DNA from: Lateolabrax maculatus
Lineage: Eukaryota > Chordata > Actinopteri > Acropomatiformes > Lateolabracidae
NCBI GenBank assembly: GCA_031216445.1
Contig: CM062205.1
Location: 17,706,001-17,770,000, forward strand
Length of the DNA stretch: 64,000 nt
Direction of reading: 5' to 3'
Position numbers and translations under genes: made by a program. The notes beneath the pieces are model-generated. The model had not been told where the DNA came from. It saw nothing but the letters and a program-made list of their open reading frames with translations, and ran no database searches. Shown in pieces: positions 11,949 through 26,009 of this stretch (positions are counted from its first letter, which is position 1; every line of letters starts with the position of its first letter).

Positions 11949-14900
11949 TCATACAGGTCCAGAGTAGTTGTAGTGGTTTCCGTGCTGCGAGTCGGGAGGC
12001 TGCGGGCTTGGTTTACGCTCAAGGTGTTCAATCTCTGCTGTGTCCGGCTCTGTGCAGTTAGGGGGGCGCTCCTTGAAGAAGTCGGACACATATCGGACCT
12101 TAAGGAACAGAATGAGAGGAAAGATCTGAGTTTTTTTTTGCTTTTTAATCTGTCGTGGGTAATAGCACAGATGTGATTCAACCGATACCAAAAACCAAAA
12201 CATAGCTCATAAAGCTTTAAAATATAGGCATTTGAGTTTTCTGACCCCACGCCGCTATAATCATCAACATCCTGCACACGGGGGCTTTAAAACAACTGCA
12301 ACCAAGCCTGTCTCTTTCTGTACAAGTGACACAGAAACACGTCGTCGTACTCACAGTGAGCACGGCGATGAGAGCTCCCTGCAGCAGCCCCACCACTACG
12401 TCACTCCAGTGGTGTTTGTAGTCGGACACACGTGTGTAACCAACATACAGAGAAAACGCCACCAGGAAGAACTGGATGGTTGGTCGAACCAGTCGCGTCC
12501 ACTTTCCCTGCATCCGGGCCTGGACATAAAGCTGTACACACACAACACATTCTTCTTTAAAATCAACCGGTATCTGAATTTAAACTTTTTTATAGATAGA
12601 TTACTTTATTCATCCCCAAAGGGAAATTATTTTATAAATTCTGTGTGTGTGTGTGTGTGTGTAGTATGTATTTGTAAACCCTGACCACAATCATGAAATT
12701 CAGAGGAGAAATTATTCTATGGTAAAGGCTGGGATTGTTCTTAAAATGTTTACACTTTTTGTTCCTAATTCTACATTTTACTTATATTGAATAAAAAATG
12801 AATAAATATGTATAATAGGTATTTGACATATTATGTTTTTGATATGAAATGTGTGCTTTTGTGTGGAATCATGCAAATTATGAATTAGGAAAATATTTAC
12901 TGTTTTCCTGATGGATACATTTTCTCTCCCTGCCTCTACAGAAAGGTCAGAGGTCAGCCGCAGCTACAGAATATTAAAGTTCTTTCAGAAGACTTTCAGT
13001 ATCTCATTCCTGAATACTCCAGCAGGGATTAAACCGTTGAATCTGTCGTCTTCCGGCCATTGTACAGTGTGTAGTATTACAACAATGATGTTTTCATACA
13101 TCAGCCGTGCGTCTGTGTTGACCACCCCCTCCTGTTTTGAGTCACTTGTGGGTGTTTTTGGTAAACAGACACAGAAAGTCCCACGCAACAACGGCGACGC
13201 CGGCGACATACTCACCGACAGAAAGAGCATGCAGTACATCCCGAAGGACGAGTGGCCGGAGTAGAACGACAACCTGAGGAGCAAAACAGGAACAGAAAAC
13301 AATTAATGTACAAAATTTGCTCATTCTTTCAGGGAATTTCAATAAATATGACAGTGAAGTTACGAAGAGTAAAGATGTTGAGTCACACCCATTGTGCATG
13401 GATTGATTGTGCCTTAACAGTACTGTTAAAATTATGACTGTGCTGGGTTCCAGTAGGATTTAGAGAACAATGCTCTAAATTGGGCCACACTGACAAAACT
13501 AAATATGTTTAATGTTGAACAATAAGTCGGTCTGTGAATCTGTGAAGATTTGTTTGTATTCTACATCACGTCACTGTAGACTTATTCTCAGTCGATACCC
13601 AAAAACATTCAAAGTCAAAGCAACTTGTGAAAGGCATTTGTCATTATTTTTGACATTTTATCAACTTCATAAAACAATAATTTCCTAATGTGGGTATCAT
13701 ATCCAAGCCAGCGGACAATGACTGGAACAGTGACAGTAAGTTCATAAAATGAATGAAATACAATGTAAGCTATTTTGAGGCTGATGATATCTACTCTCAT
13801 AGATCATTTCTAATCTTATAAATGCGGAAACAATAAAAAAAAACACCCTAACCCTAACCTTAACCCCAGGAAATGAATCCCAACAACCTTTTTTTTTTTT
13901 TTTTAATAATAAGTCATTTATTAATCAAAAATGCAGAAAGTTTCCTGGTTCCAGCTCCTCAAATGTGAAGATTTGCTGCTTTTATGTATGTTTAGAATTG
14001 AAATTTCTTGTTTTATCTTGAACTGTTGAAGACATCACATTGTACTCTGGGAACATTTGATTTTTCACCTTTACAGTATATAGAAAAACTGAAATATGGT
14101 CACCAACTTAAATATATCAATATAAAACATTATCAATTTCATATTTTAATATTCTTTTCTGCTGAGAGCAAAGTCTTCGGTCAATCGTATTTCTGGGTTT
14201 ATTTTAGTTACTTAAAGTGGTTATCAGTTCAAATATGAGCCATCATTGATTCACTTCCTAATAAAGATTACTAAAGACCGTGAGAGAGGCAGCGTGTTGA
14301 GGAATTTCACCTGGACTCGGTCACATTGCGAGGGTTGCCGGTACAGTTGATCTGCAGCAGGTATCCGTTACAGCTGACCGGCGCGCACACGGCTAAGAAG
14401 TTTGGACGGGGACGACCAATGGTGAACTTGGCCAGGTCGGTCAGTGATTGGCTGACGGCCGCTCCGAACAGGAAGGTGCCCACCACCTTATAAAGAGCTG
14501 ACAGGTAATTGTTGAACTGGGAGTTGGAGTGCAGACGCTTTGTGTGCACAAGGTAGGCCTCTCCTGTGGTGATCTGTGGAGTGGATGGACGAGACATAAT
14601 GAAGTGCTTTCCGGGTCGTTTGGGATGTCTTTGGTAAAAAAGGTAGATTTATTTCCAAGATCTTTTGGACTCACAATTACGATGGAGCAGGTGATGGTGA
14701 CGGCAGCCATGGCTCCGTGGGAGATGGTGTCTCTCCTGTAGGGGTAGCTGATGCTCTCATCATTGCAGTAGATTCCTCTTTGGTACGGATTGAATCTCAG
14801 CGTCAGGATGGCTGAGGGCAGAGCCGCTGGGGGAACAAGAGACGACAGTCTGCATTATGAGCACAAAATCCACTCTACTTATTGAGACATAATGCTAGTT

Positions 14901-17900
14901 AAAAGACAAACAAACAGTCAGGACCACAAACATTTTGCAGATAATTATAGAAAATTACAGCAAAAAATGTAGAACAGCAGCACTTAAATTAATTAGATGC
15001 AATTGTGGATAAGAACTGTGTTCGGGTGAAAGCCTTTAGAGTTTAGCTACTGTAATTGAGGAATGAATTGAAACCGTGATACTGCAGACTTTGGGAGCCA
15101 CACTGTATTGTTAAGAGCTGGAGGTCCATCCTGACTGCGGCTTCAACCCTTCAGCTGCAGGTTGACAAGTCAACCGCAACACAATGAGGTGCAGCTCAGG
15201 AAACAGCTAAGAACACACTGACGGACTAATGTTTTAGCTTCGGGCAGAGGGCCCGACTCTGCAAAGTAAATTAATTTGTCATCGGTAGAGCTCAGTGGCA
15301 ACAACTTCACCCCTACGGGTCACTTCAGTCGCTCTCTGCGTAGGGAGCCCCTGTCACCGTGGAAATACGCGGGACAGGACAGCCGTGACCTTTGACACTG
15401 GGGCACCATTTACACAAAGAAGGGCCTGGGAGCTGAGGATTGAACTAGGACACACACACACACTCACATACATACAAAGAGATGTGCACCACAAACAGAC
15501 TCATACACACACACCTGGATTTATAGGTCTGTCATGACAAATAGTTTCTGTGTGCACGACGGACAGAAATTTGGTTTAATAGTTCCCTCTGTAGGTGCTA
15601 ACATGAGACTCAAGAGTTTAGAGTGGCACAGCCGCAGCAGAAGCACATAAACCTGCCTCTTAAATCTGAGCAGGGACAATAGTCCAATCTACAGGAACCC
15701 TCTAAACTACAGCTCTGAATTCCTTTTCCTGTTTTCAAGAACGTCTCGCTGAGCCGCTGAAGCTAATAAGAGCGAGCAATGGTTGGAGTTTGTTTTTGCA
15801 AGAGTGAGCTGCATAATAACTGGGTAAAGCCACAAGAGTGGCTCTCCACTAACAGATTGCTTCCTTCCTCCAGAGTGTGTGACCGTCGCTCCGCCAGGCA
15901 GGACTAAATGAAACCACATGAAGACAAACAAACACAGAAAGGAAAACATGGTCCCTGACAGGTAATTTTGGGAAGGTAATTCCAACATGATGTCATGTGT
16001 ACAGGCCACGAGTGTGAATTGAGACCCGAGGTCATACGTCAGGTGTGAATATTCACAGTCAGTGTTTTCTCCTCTGTGCTTCCTACTACGTGCAAGAATA
16101 TTAATGCACAGCAGCACAGCTCAAAACTGGTGGAATACCCATAATACTTTCATTTGGAAAATGTTTTAATATTTTTCCAAAACAGCTGGGCACTCTAGTT
16201 TTTAGCAAATGTTGCTCAAACACGAGTAAACTGTGAATTTGTTAGGGTCTACTTTCAGCCACAGATTTGGTGACGCTTTACAATACTGAGTCATTGTATG
16301 TGGGATCAACTCAAAATAAGCTACAGTGCCCAGGTTCATTGTATTGAAAGAACACAGTCAGTGCAACAGTGTGGCTCATTTACTCGTTTTTGGACAACAA
16401 TGGCACAGACGAATAAGCCAAATCAGGCTTTGGCTACTCAGACAATACTTGTTAGTAGGATCAATTCATTGTTGGTTTTGGGTGTTTCTTGGGATTTGTT
16501 GACATTAAGAAAAATAAAGAATATCATCAGTTTCCCTTAACAGGTTTGAGAGCCGCAGAGCTTCAAAACAAGGAGCAACGCAATGAGAGTGAACCAAAAC
16601 AGTTGTAGACAACTAAACAGTGAGCTGAAACTCACTATAAAGCCGAGGGGACCTGTAGATTCAGGTGATCATTCATCATCACTATGAGCGACCACTTTCA
16701 AATTACACACTGCCATTTGATAAAAAAATATTGATTATAGCCGCTTTAAACCTCTCAAAAAGCCCAAGTTTGTGTATTTTCTGGCGTTGTGCTCTGTATG
16801 TGCTTAAGAGGGCTCCCTCTCTCTACACATATGTGCAATATAAGAAACACTTGCACAATCCAATGCCAATTCAAAAACCGTACAACAGAGGCCATATTTA
16901 TTGGTGGCGTTGAATGAATTATATTTTAATGTTGTCTGGGCACCTATCAGACTGCCTGAGAAACACCCGGACAGTTGGCGATGCCTAATGTGATATTTGT
17001 TCCATTTTCTGTGCCACTAATGATCTTTGATGACAAGCAGTTTCCTCATTAAAGATAACTTCTTTTCATGAAAAGGAAGCCCTCCCTATGCTCTGCACAT
17101 CTCAGGGTTCATTATTCCAGCAGGTCAAGCGCGCTCTCAGCATCTCTTTGAAGTGAGGCCCAACCATTGTTTATTCTGCAGGGTGCAAGGATAACATTTA
17201 GATAAGAGACTGCTTGTTTGACACAAGTCTCTGGTGGCTACACACTGCCAGAGTGGAGATGTGAGTGGACAGAGTTGGGCAAACGGCCCTCAGCACGCAC
17301 ACACCGCTGAGCTTATTCAACAACAGAATCAGTGAGGAAGTCAATTCCCCTTCGTATCAAACGTGCTCCAACAGCCTCAGGGAGCTGAGCCCATGGAGAG
17401 TTCCTATTATCTGAGTGGGACTGACTGTTTTTATCCGCTTTATTATTCCAGAAGGCCTGGTATGTTTTTATAGGCCTGTGCTGGTGGGGCAGCCTCCCCT
17501 CCCAGGGGCTGGGTCGAGTTGAGGGGAGAGAAGTTCATACGTCTAATTTACTCAAAAAACTGTCTTTCCTTTCCTTCCAAGAGAACAACTTGTTTGTAGG
17601 AAAGAACTGCACTGCTTTTGTTTGCCAACATGCTTTAACCACATGTTTTCTGACGGACAGAGCTCACCATTCTGAGAAGCATAGTGGGAGATAACATTTA
17701 TACTCACTGACTATATGTAAAGGAAATATTAAAGAATATTAAAAAAAAAGGTTTATTTGCTTTCTTGGCGAGAGTTAGATGAGAAGATCGATACCGCTGT
17801 TATGTCTGTATGTCATGTCCAGGGCTGGAGTCAGGATGTGGTTCGCCTCGCACAGCATAACAACTGGAGGCAGGGTCCAAAGGGGAAAAAAAAAAAAACA

Positions 17901-20900
17901 CACCTCCATTGCCGTCGCCTTACATTAGGTATCTTGTTTGTTTAATCGATGCATAAACGGAAATGTAAATGTTTTGTGAAAAAGATTTTAAGGGGAGTTG
18001 CGTGTTATTATTCTTTTAAGTTTATAACAGTTTATCTATCTTCTCAGAATTTCCTGTGTTATCTGTATGTAGTTGTTTTCACACCATTTACATAGTACTG
18101 GAAACCAGTCTCCCCCTCCAGGTCAGAGTGGGTTTGGTGTGAAGCACAGAGCTGCGAGATGGGTAGCCTCTAACTTAATATCAAGAGTGCAAGCAGCAGG
18201 AAACCGCCGAGCTGCTTCTCTCCAAAGTTCAAAAATCCGCCTCTAAAACTTATCAGTTCACACATCATGTCATATTTGTTTAACCTGTTCCTGCTCAACA
18301 ACAGTCAGGTGCAGTGACATTCCCGAGTCCTGTGGTCACGGCGAGGTTGCCAGGCAACCAGCAAAGACGCTGCACATTAGAAGTTCATAAGTACAGAGGT
18401 AACAAACATACGATGTGCTGATGAGCCAGCTTTAGAGGTGCCGGTAGGTGGTAAGCAGGCTAGCTGTTCCCATCTGTTTCCAGTCATTATGCTAAGCTAG
18501 GCTACAAAATGCAGACTTAAATTGATCCTTTCTACCTCTCTGAAACATATCACATTTCCCAAAATGTTGAACTATTCCCTTGGGTACAATTTTCAGGTAC
18601 TTAAACATAGCTTGAGCAATTTGGTTTGGCCTCTCAGTCTCTGGTTGCTTTGCAGGTGGGAGATTTTACTTTGAACATGAGATTTAAAACGTAAAAAAGT
18701 CTTATAACCTTTGGAAGACTTTCTGCCTTTCTGTCCTTTATTTCTTATTTCCTGCTTCCTTCTGTCTCTCCTTCCTCCCTGTCCCTGCTCAGATCTTTTC
18801 CTTACTGATCTGAAAAAAAACCTGGACATTTTTACCTGAAAGGGAAACTAGTCTTCTGGACCATCTGTACTGTCACTTTTTTGGGTACATTTTACTACTT
18901 GTATCTTTTCTATTAGGTAAAACTTTGACTAGAGGACATTTAACAACTGAAAAAAGAATTTGTCCGGTGGACTGTAACAGTTTGTATCATCCTACTCTGA
19001 CATTTTACATGTAGCTGTTGAGTTTTTTCCTCCTCTTTCACTTTCTTGATAAACTTTTACAACAGCAAACAATGTAGAAACTGGTTCCAAGCTCTTTTTC
19101 ACAAGGTTTCTGCTGAGTTTTCGTCTTCAGTAACAAAACGTCCACAGGAGAGATAAAAAAGGAAGAAGGGAAAGTATTGTTTTACGCTTTCACAATCTCT
19201 TCTGGCAAGAGCGCACCCCCCCGATTCCACTTTGAGAAAATAAACATGATGGAATTTGGGATCAGACACATATACAACTTCCCCTTGACCTCTGACCCAA
19301 CAGGAAGTGGGAAGTGTTCCTGTTATTCAGCCCTCAAGATGAGTGACCGAGGCCCATGAATAACTGAGACATTGATAGCAAACAGAAACAGGTAACGGTG
19401 TTCTAGGTGAACATTTGTTTGAGGTCTGCATGTCAAATCTCAACAGACGACTGTGAGATTTGTGCATCTGCCTCGGCAAACCTCGCAGTTTGTTAGCCAA
19501 CAGGGATTTATGACCAGTGTTCCACATCACACCGAGGTGCTCAGAAAACCAATAGAAAGATCCTTCTTTGGTTTATTTGGGTGTATCTTTGGTGCTAGAC
19601 GCTCATTGGTGTGAGACTTCTGGACTGCATTTCCAAGTTTCAGGGATTTTTTTAGTTTGTTCTGTCTATAATGGCTATCATTGTTCATCATTATTTGGGG
19701 GGTTAATTGTCTAAATCCAGGAAAGCTGCTGTTGGAAAGAAAGGGCATCATTTCCTGCGAGGTCGGGGATTTTTCCAGGGAAAGTCCTACACGACACCAG
19801 ATATAAAAAGGTTTTTCTTGGTTTAATGCTGCTCTGGAGTAGCCAAACCTTTTTCGGATAAGAAGGTTGAACATCACTACTTAAACCGCCTCAGGCCAGA
19901 ATTTTGTCCATACATAAAGGTAGAAGAGCCAAAATCAAAAAAGGTTTATGTCATCTCATGTCTTCTGTCTTGGATTTTCCCATTAATATTAAATGTTAAA
20001 CTATGTATGTGTTAATTATGCACATGGGTAGACTTACAATTGATCTGTTTTTACTCAAATGTAGTTATTATAAACCTGCAGTTGGTGTTTTTGGGGCACT
20101 TGGGCAGCAGGAACAAGCTATAATCACAACATTGATCATCACCTTAAAACATCAACTTAACAGTTGCTTTGCTACACACCCAGCAGTTACAGACCAACAT
20201 TATCATTTATTTGGAGTTGTGTTTGTGGCCTCTGATGCATGTAAGTCCAATATTCACTCTCCTTTTAGCTCTGTTTTGGTCTCCACCAAATATTCTTTAG
20301 CTGCTAATGCTCCACTATATTCTCCAGCTCACCGCTAGTTTTGTCTGTCTGCTGTCTGTTGCAGATCTTGTGCTCTTTAGATTGAAGAAATCTGCAAATT
20401 TGTATATATTCAACTTATTATGTTAATATTATATCCAGTTCAAGAAAGTGAGATCAGCATGTTCAGTATATAATATAAATATTCCTGTTTTTTTGTCAGC
20501 CACTCTGCTCTTTCACCTGCATCCATTACAATGGCCGCTGGGTCTGAAGGGGTGAAACAATAATGTTACAGTACATACTCTTTGTGTTGGATTGTACCCC
20601 GCTACAACTGAACCGACTTGCCAAAGAGGAGGGTATGTTTTTAATTCATCTGTCAGCTTTTTAGTTGGCAGTATATTCATGTGTGAAAAAGTGAAATTTT
20701 CTGTGTTAATCCAGATCCTGTTATTTCTTAAAAAGATTTCTCAACATTGTGAGTCTTTTTTCCAGAATGTTCTGTTTTTCATTTCTGCGCTTGAATGAGA
20801 AAGAATCTGGCACAAGTGTCCCATGATTATCTTTCACTTTCTTAAACACTTTCTATCATTAACGTGCACTTAAAGGATGGTGTGTTTGTCCTCGGAGGAG

Positions 20901-21191
20901 GTATGTTCTCACTGCTTGAACATGATGCAAACTAGACGGTCTTCAGTCAATCCTGCAGACCATTGAAGCTCATACCTCACTGACGTGTGCAAAGTAACAG
21001 TGAAAAACTGACTTTGACCTTTAATCAGAGACAAAGAAAACAGAAATAATTCTTCCACTCTCATATGAAACCACCAAAGTACTGAAAAGACCTTCTAAAA
21101 ACCACCACATGATAAAAGTATCTACACACACACACACACACACAGAGTTTAGATACAGTTACATTTCTTACAATACTCCGTTTTACAAGAA

Positions 21192-21229
<38 letters not shown>

Positions 21230-23832
21230 TTTGTTTTCACACAAGAGTGTCAGGGAGCAGAAGTCAACACATCCCACTTGACTTTGACACAAAATTGGCA
21301 GAAGCAGATTGTGTGTGAGAGTGTGTGTGTGTGTGAGTGTTTGCACGTATGTCACTAAAACAGTCGGAGGAGTATCTCAAACATGTCAGCAAAATGTTAA
21401 AATGGCACATAAATAACATTGTGCAGAGAGAAATAGCAACAGCTGCTGTCACTCAGCTGGTTTCACTGTGTCGCTTCTGCGCCACAACAGCTCAGTTACC
21501 AAACGCTTCAGACATTTGTGAAGCACTTCAGTTGACTCCACAAGCTTGTAATGACTTGTAAGAGTGAGACTGTATTCATAACTGCTGTACACAAGCAACA
21601 GACGCTTTCATTTCCTCATTGCTGATTTTCACCTAAAAAAAACATTTCTTTAATGTCATCACTGACCATTCAGTCAGTTTATACATCTGGAGCTGAAGTG
21701 ATTAATCGGCACACAGCTTTTTTGATAATAGAATCATTTAAGTAATTTCAAGCACTAAAATAAAATATTAGCATTATTCCTCTGGTTCCTGCCTCTAAAA
21801 CATAAATATTTGCTTTTTTTTAAATTCTTATATGATAGTAAACTATCTTTGTTTATTTTTGAGTATTTTTGTGTCAAAACAAGACATTTATTTTGAGGAG
21901 TCACCTTGGACTCACCTCGGGCCATTTGCTGACCATCTATAATAGACCAAACAATTAATCCATCAAAAAGACTATAACAATACAGTACATCTATATTTAT
22001 GAACACATGCAAAATGTACTAACCATGCACCACTTCCCATCCAGCAGCAGGTTTATATAAACATTCACATGAATAATACAACTGGAATTTGAAACAACTC
22101 TCATTCTATCCTTTCATTAATCACTTTTATTTACACTGGCCACTTCGCCACTTCTTAACTGTCTCACCCCACTTTGTCCTACCACCACATCCTGTTTTAG
22201 CCAGATATACATCAAAGTAAACAAGCAAGTTGCTTTCAAAATGCTTTGTTATCCTCAACATGTTAAGTTGTTTTATAATCCAGAAAATGAAACGGTTAAA
22301 ATGAATTTTAGGTGAAAAAACACAACTTCTTAATACTAAAATGAATGCTAAAAGGCCTGAAGCTTTAAAGTGGGGACAGTGAGAATATTACAGTTAACTC
22401 TGAGTTGTGTATGTTTATATGTTGAAGTAAGTTGTTCAAGCTCACAAAGTAGTTACTTCACTGTCTGAGATCATCTGACTGACATGTGAATTTTCAGAAT
22501 GACTGGTATTTGCTTTCAAGTTTTAGAGGTTGCTGACCTGCCCCTCTGAGTTTGACTCCTGACAGCAAAACCTGGACAAAATGTATCTGTGAATGAATAC
22601 ATTACACAGATCCTTTTATCCTGCAAAATAAGTACAGACCACATAACGAGGGCTACAAGTGCAAGTGAAACTATTGGAAATCAAAACCTCTAACCGTAAA
22701 TATAATAAGTCCGAACATGCTTCATGTGAGGATTCTTGGCATCATTATCAAACCCTCTTTTGTCACTGGAGCAGACCAAAGTACCTGAACTGAAATAAAA
22801 AGGAGTCTATCACAGTAATGTAAAGTAATCAAAGAGTGATGGTTAAAGTATTATTGCAGTGACCTCTTTGTAGTTGAAAAATGCAGCACCAGCTGGGCTC
22901 GGTCTTGCTGAGCCGGAAAGACTTCAGCTCTTCAGTGTCTCATGAAGTACAAACACCATTAGAGAGACAAACGGCATTAAAACTGTTTCAGAGCTGAGAG
23001 CAGTGAGTTCAGATGGTTTTTCTTCAGCTTTGTGAGGTGAACAACAGGGACCAGAAGGCTTTCATAGACAAAATAGTGACAGTAAAAAGTACAAATACTT
23101 TCTTGCCAACCCCGTTCTCTCCTCTGTCATCCAAATTTGAAGCTACAGGCAGGAGAAAGTTAGCTTAGCTTAGCACAAAGACTAGAAAGAAGGGGAAAGA
23201 GTTAGCCTGGTGCTGTCTGAAGGTAGAAAAATCTTGTTACCAGCACCTGTAAAGCTCACTAATTAATACTGCATATCTTTTTTTTTTCTTCAATCAGGAC
23301 AAAAAGTGTAAAAACAACACATTCATTTTATTATTTTTTTTTAGGGGATTATGTGCTGGACTATTTCTTTGCTTGAGAGCCAATCTAGTGTTTTCCCTTT
23401 GTTTCCAGTCTTTATGTTTAACTAAGCCAATCAGCTGCTGGCTGTAGCTTTATATTTATGGACAGACATGAGAGTGGTATCAATCTTCTCATCTAACTCT
23501 CACCAAATAAAAGCATAAAAGCTTGTTTCCCAAAATGTCAAACCATTCCTCTAAAACAGAAAACATTAAATGATGAAGTTCAGTATTACAAAAACCTGAC
23601 TTTACTCACTTACATACTGTTACTGCCTTTCCAAAGTGTCAGAAATGTATATAACAAGTTCCCGACACGCTGCATGTAAAAAAAATAAAAATAAAATAAA
23701 ATAAAAGAAGTAGCCTTGGGAAAAGTGAAACAAAAAGATGAAGAGAACAGCCTGTTCTCACAAAAGTTAACTTTTACAATCTTGATGTGACTGAGATGCA
23801 AAATGTAACAGCAAAGTCATGACTGACATCCG

Positions 23833-23928
<96 letters not shown>

Positions 23929-25387
23929 CATGGCGGTTGTGTTGAATCTCCTATGTGCAGTGATAACAAATAATGGCAGGATGGAGGTTTGACTGTAGAG
24001 AGGAAGAGGGAGAAATAAAACACTGAGGACACAGAATCACAGATCAGTTACAATCTGGACACTCAGCACATTCCTGCTATCTGACACATACACACAAAAT
24101 AGATGATCGTTTACCTCCACACACAGATCACAGTTCGAGATTTAAACACAAAAAAAAACAACCAGGGAGTAGAGAAATGAAGATGCAATGATTATGTGTT
24201 AGTTTGTATAGTGAGATAAGCCCGTTATCGTAAACCTGGTTATGAAAATGTAACACACAAACCAGTAACATCTTGTGTTAAAAATGACACTAAAGAACTG
24301 GGAAAAAAAACCATATCAATATTGTGATACAAGATTCATTTGTTTTTTGTAATAACAAGAAATATGTTACATATGTTAAATATGTATTTTATTGTCAATT
24401 AATTAATTAATTAATTGTTTTACTAATTTTTCAAGCAAAACTGTCAAATATTAGATGGTTTTAGCTTTTCGAATGTTCAGATTTACTACTTTCATTATAG
24501 TAAACTGAATATCTTTGGGTTTTTGACTGTTGATCAGACAAAAAAGAAGAATTTGAAAACTTCACTTTGGGCACTGTGAAATTGTGATTTACACTATTTT
24601 CTAAAATGTTGTTGCCTTTATGACAATTTTATAGATATCAAGGTGATGTAATCAAATGTTTTGTCTTATACAGTCTAAAACTCAAAGAAAAGCAGCAAAT
24701 CCTCACATTTGAGAAGCTTAAAACGTCAAATATTTCACGTCTGCTTGAAAATGGACAAATGATGATCAATTATCAAAATAGCTGCATATTCACATTTAAA
24801 ATCATCTTTAAAAGAGTTTTCTTAAGCACAGATAGCAATGTATTCATGTTTTAAAATACCACAATATTCAAATAATTTTTTTAGTACTGGTTCATTTCAT
24901 CGATGAAAAGTGTCTTAACCGAATTTACAGGAAATGTACAATATGATGAATACATTTTCACAGATGACGATCTTATCACTCACCTCTAAGTGATTAAAAA
25001 TGATTCAGAGCTGAAATATTAAAACGAATGTTTAATATTGCTGGTGACTAACTTACATCTCTGACTGACAAAACTCACACAGAATTTCACACTCCTGATA
25101 TGCGTCAATTCTGAGATGATAAATACATGACAGAGTGATTATTTCAGAGTCATTAAATCTCCGATTTCACAAGTTTTTACCAAGAATTTCTTTCATGGAG
25201 TTCATCCCGAAAGCTTAAGACTTCCCCCCCCCCCCCCCCTCAAAATGGACATGCAGGGCGTTGACAGTGGACTCCTCGTCACGTCTGCTCACACATGAAC
25301 ATACATTTTGAGTATAGAGGAGATTCAACGGCAGAACGGTCATTATCATTCCTCCCTGTCACTCACCAGATGGGTCCACAACTGGAT

Positions 25388-25433
<46 letters not shown>

Positions 25434-25758
25434 CTGTTGTAACCTTCAATCTTTTGTAGCTGCCTTCACAGTAAATCCACTGCAGGCAATTTCCCGTTTA
25501 ACCCCATCTTTCACCCCTAAAACATCTATAGAAAATAAACAGAGTGATAAATGAACATCCTCCCTTCTTTCATTATCTGAACTACAACCTCGGTCAGGCC
25601 CATGGTGACAGAAATGTGACACAGGCAGCTGGAAGATGTCAGGTCTGTTAATGGCTTTGTGTCATCCCCAGAGCAAGTCGCAACAAGCAGCATGCCGTTT
25701 TGTTCCCTGTACGGTATCACACATACATACATACATACATACAGCAGAGACCACAATC

Positions 25759-25795
<37 letters not shown>

Positions 25796-25974
25796 GGTCC
25801 ACAGTTTCCAAAACAGGATTTTGACTGTCAAAGAGACAGAGATTAATTGACAATGATCTTTGCTCTTGCTCCTAACCCATTAGGTTTAAAAAAGAAAGGG
25901 CCAACGGGCGCAGGAAGGAAAATATGCAGAAAGCGTGAATACATTCACAGAGCTTGGAAATTATTCATCAAAGA

Positions 25975-26009
<35 letters not shown>

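Noticed and set aside
12590..12631. Fragment like the 3' end of a fish transposon (ttactttattcatccccaaa)
   Set aside because: Only about 40 bp is recognisable; too short to assign or bound.
13847..13861. Telomere-like accctaaccctaacc
   Set aside because: Only about two and a half units, inside an AT-rich interspersed repeat; too short to be an interstitial telomere block.
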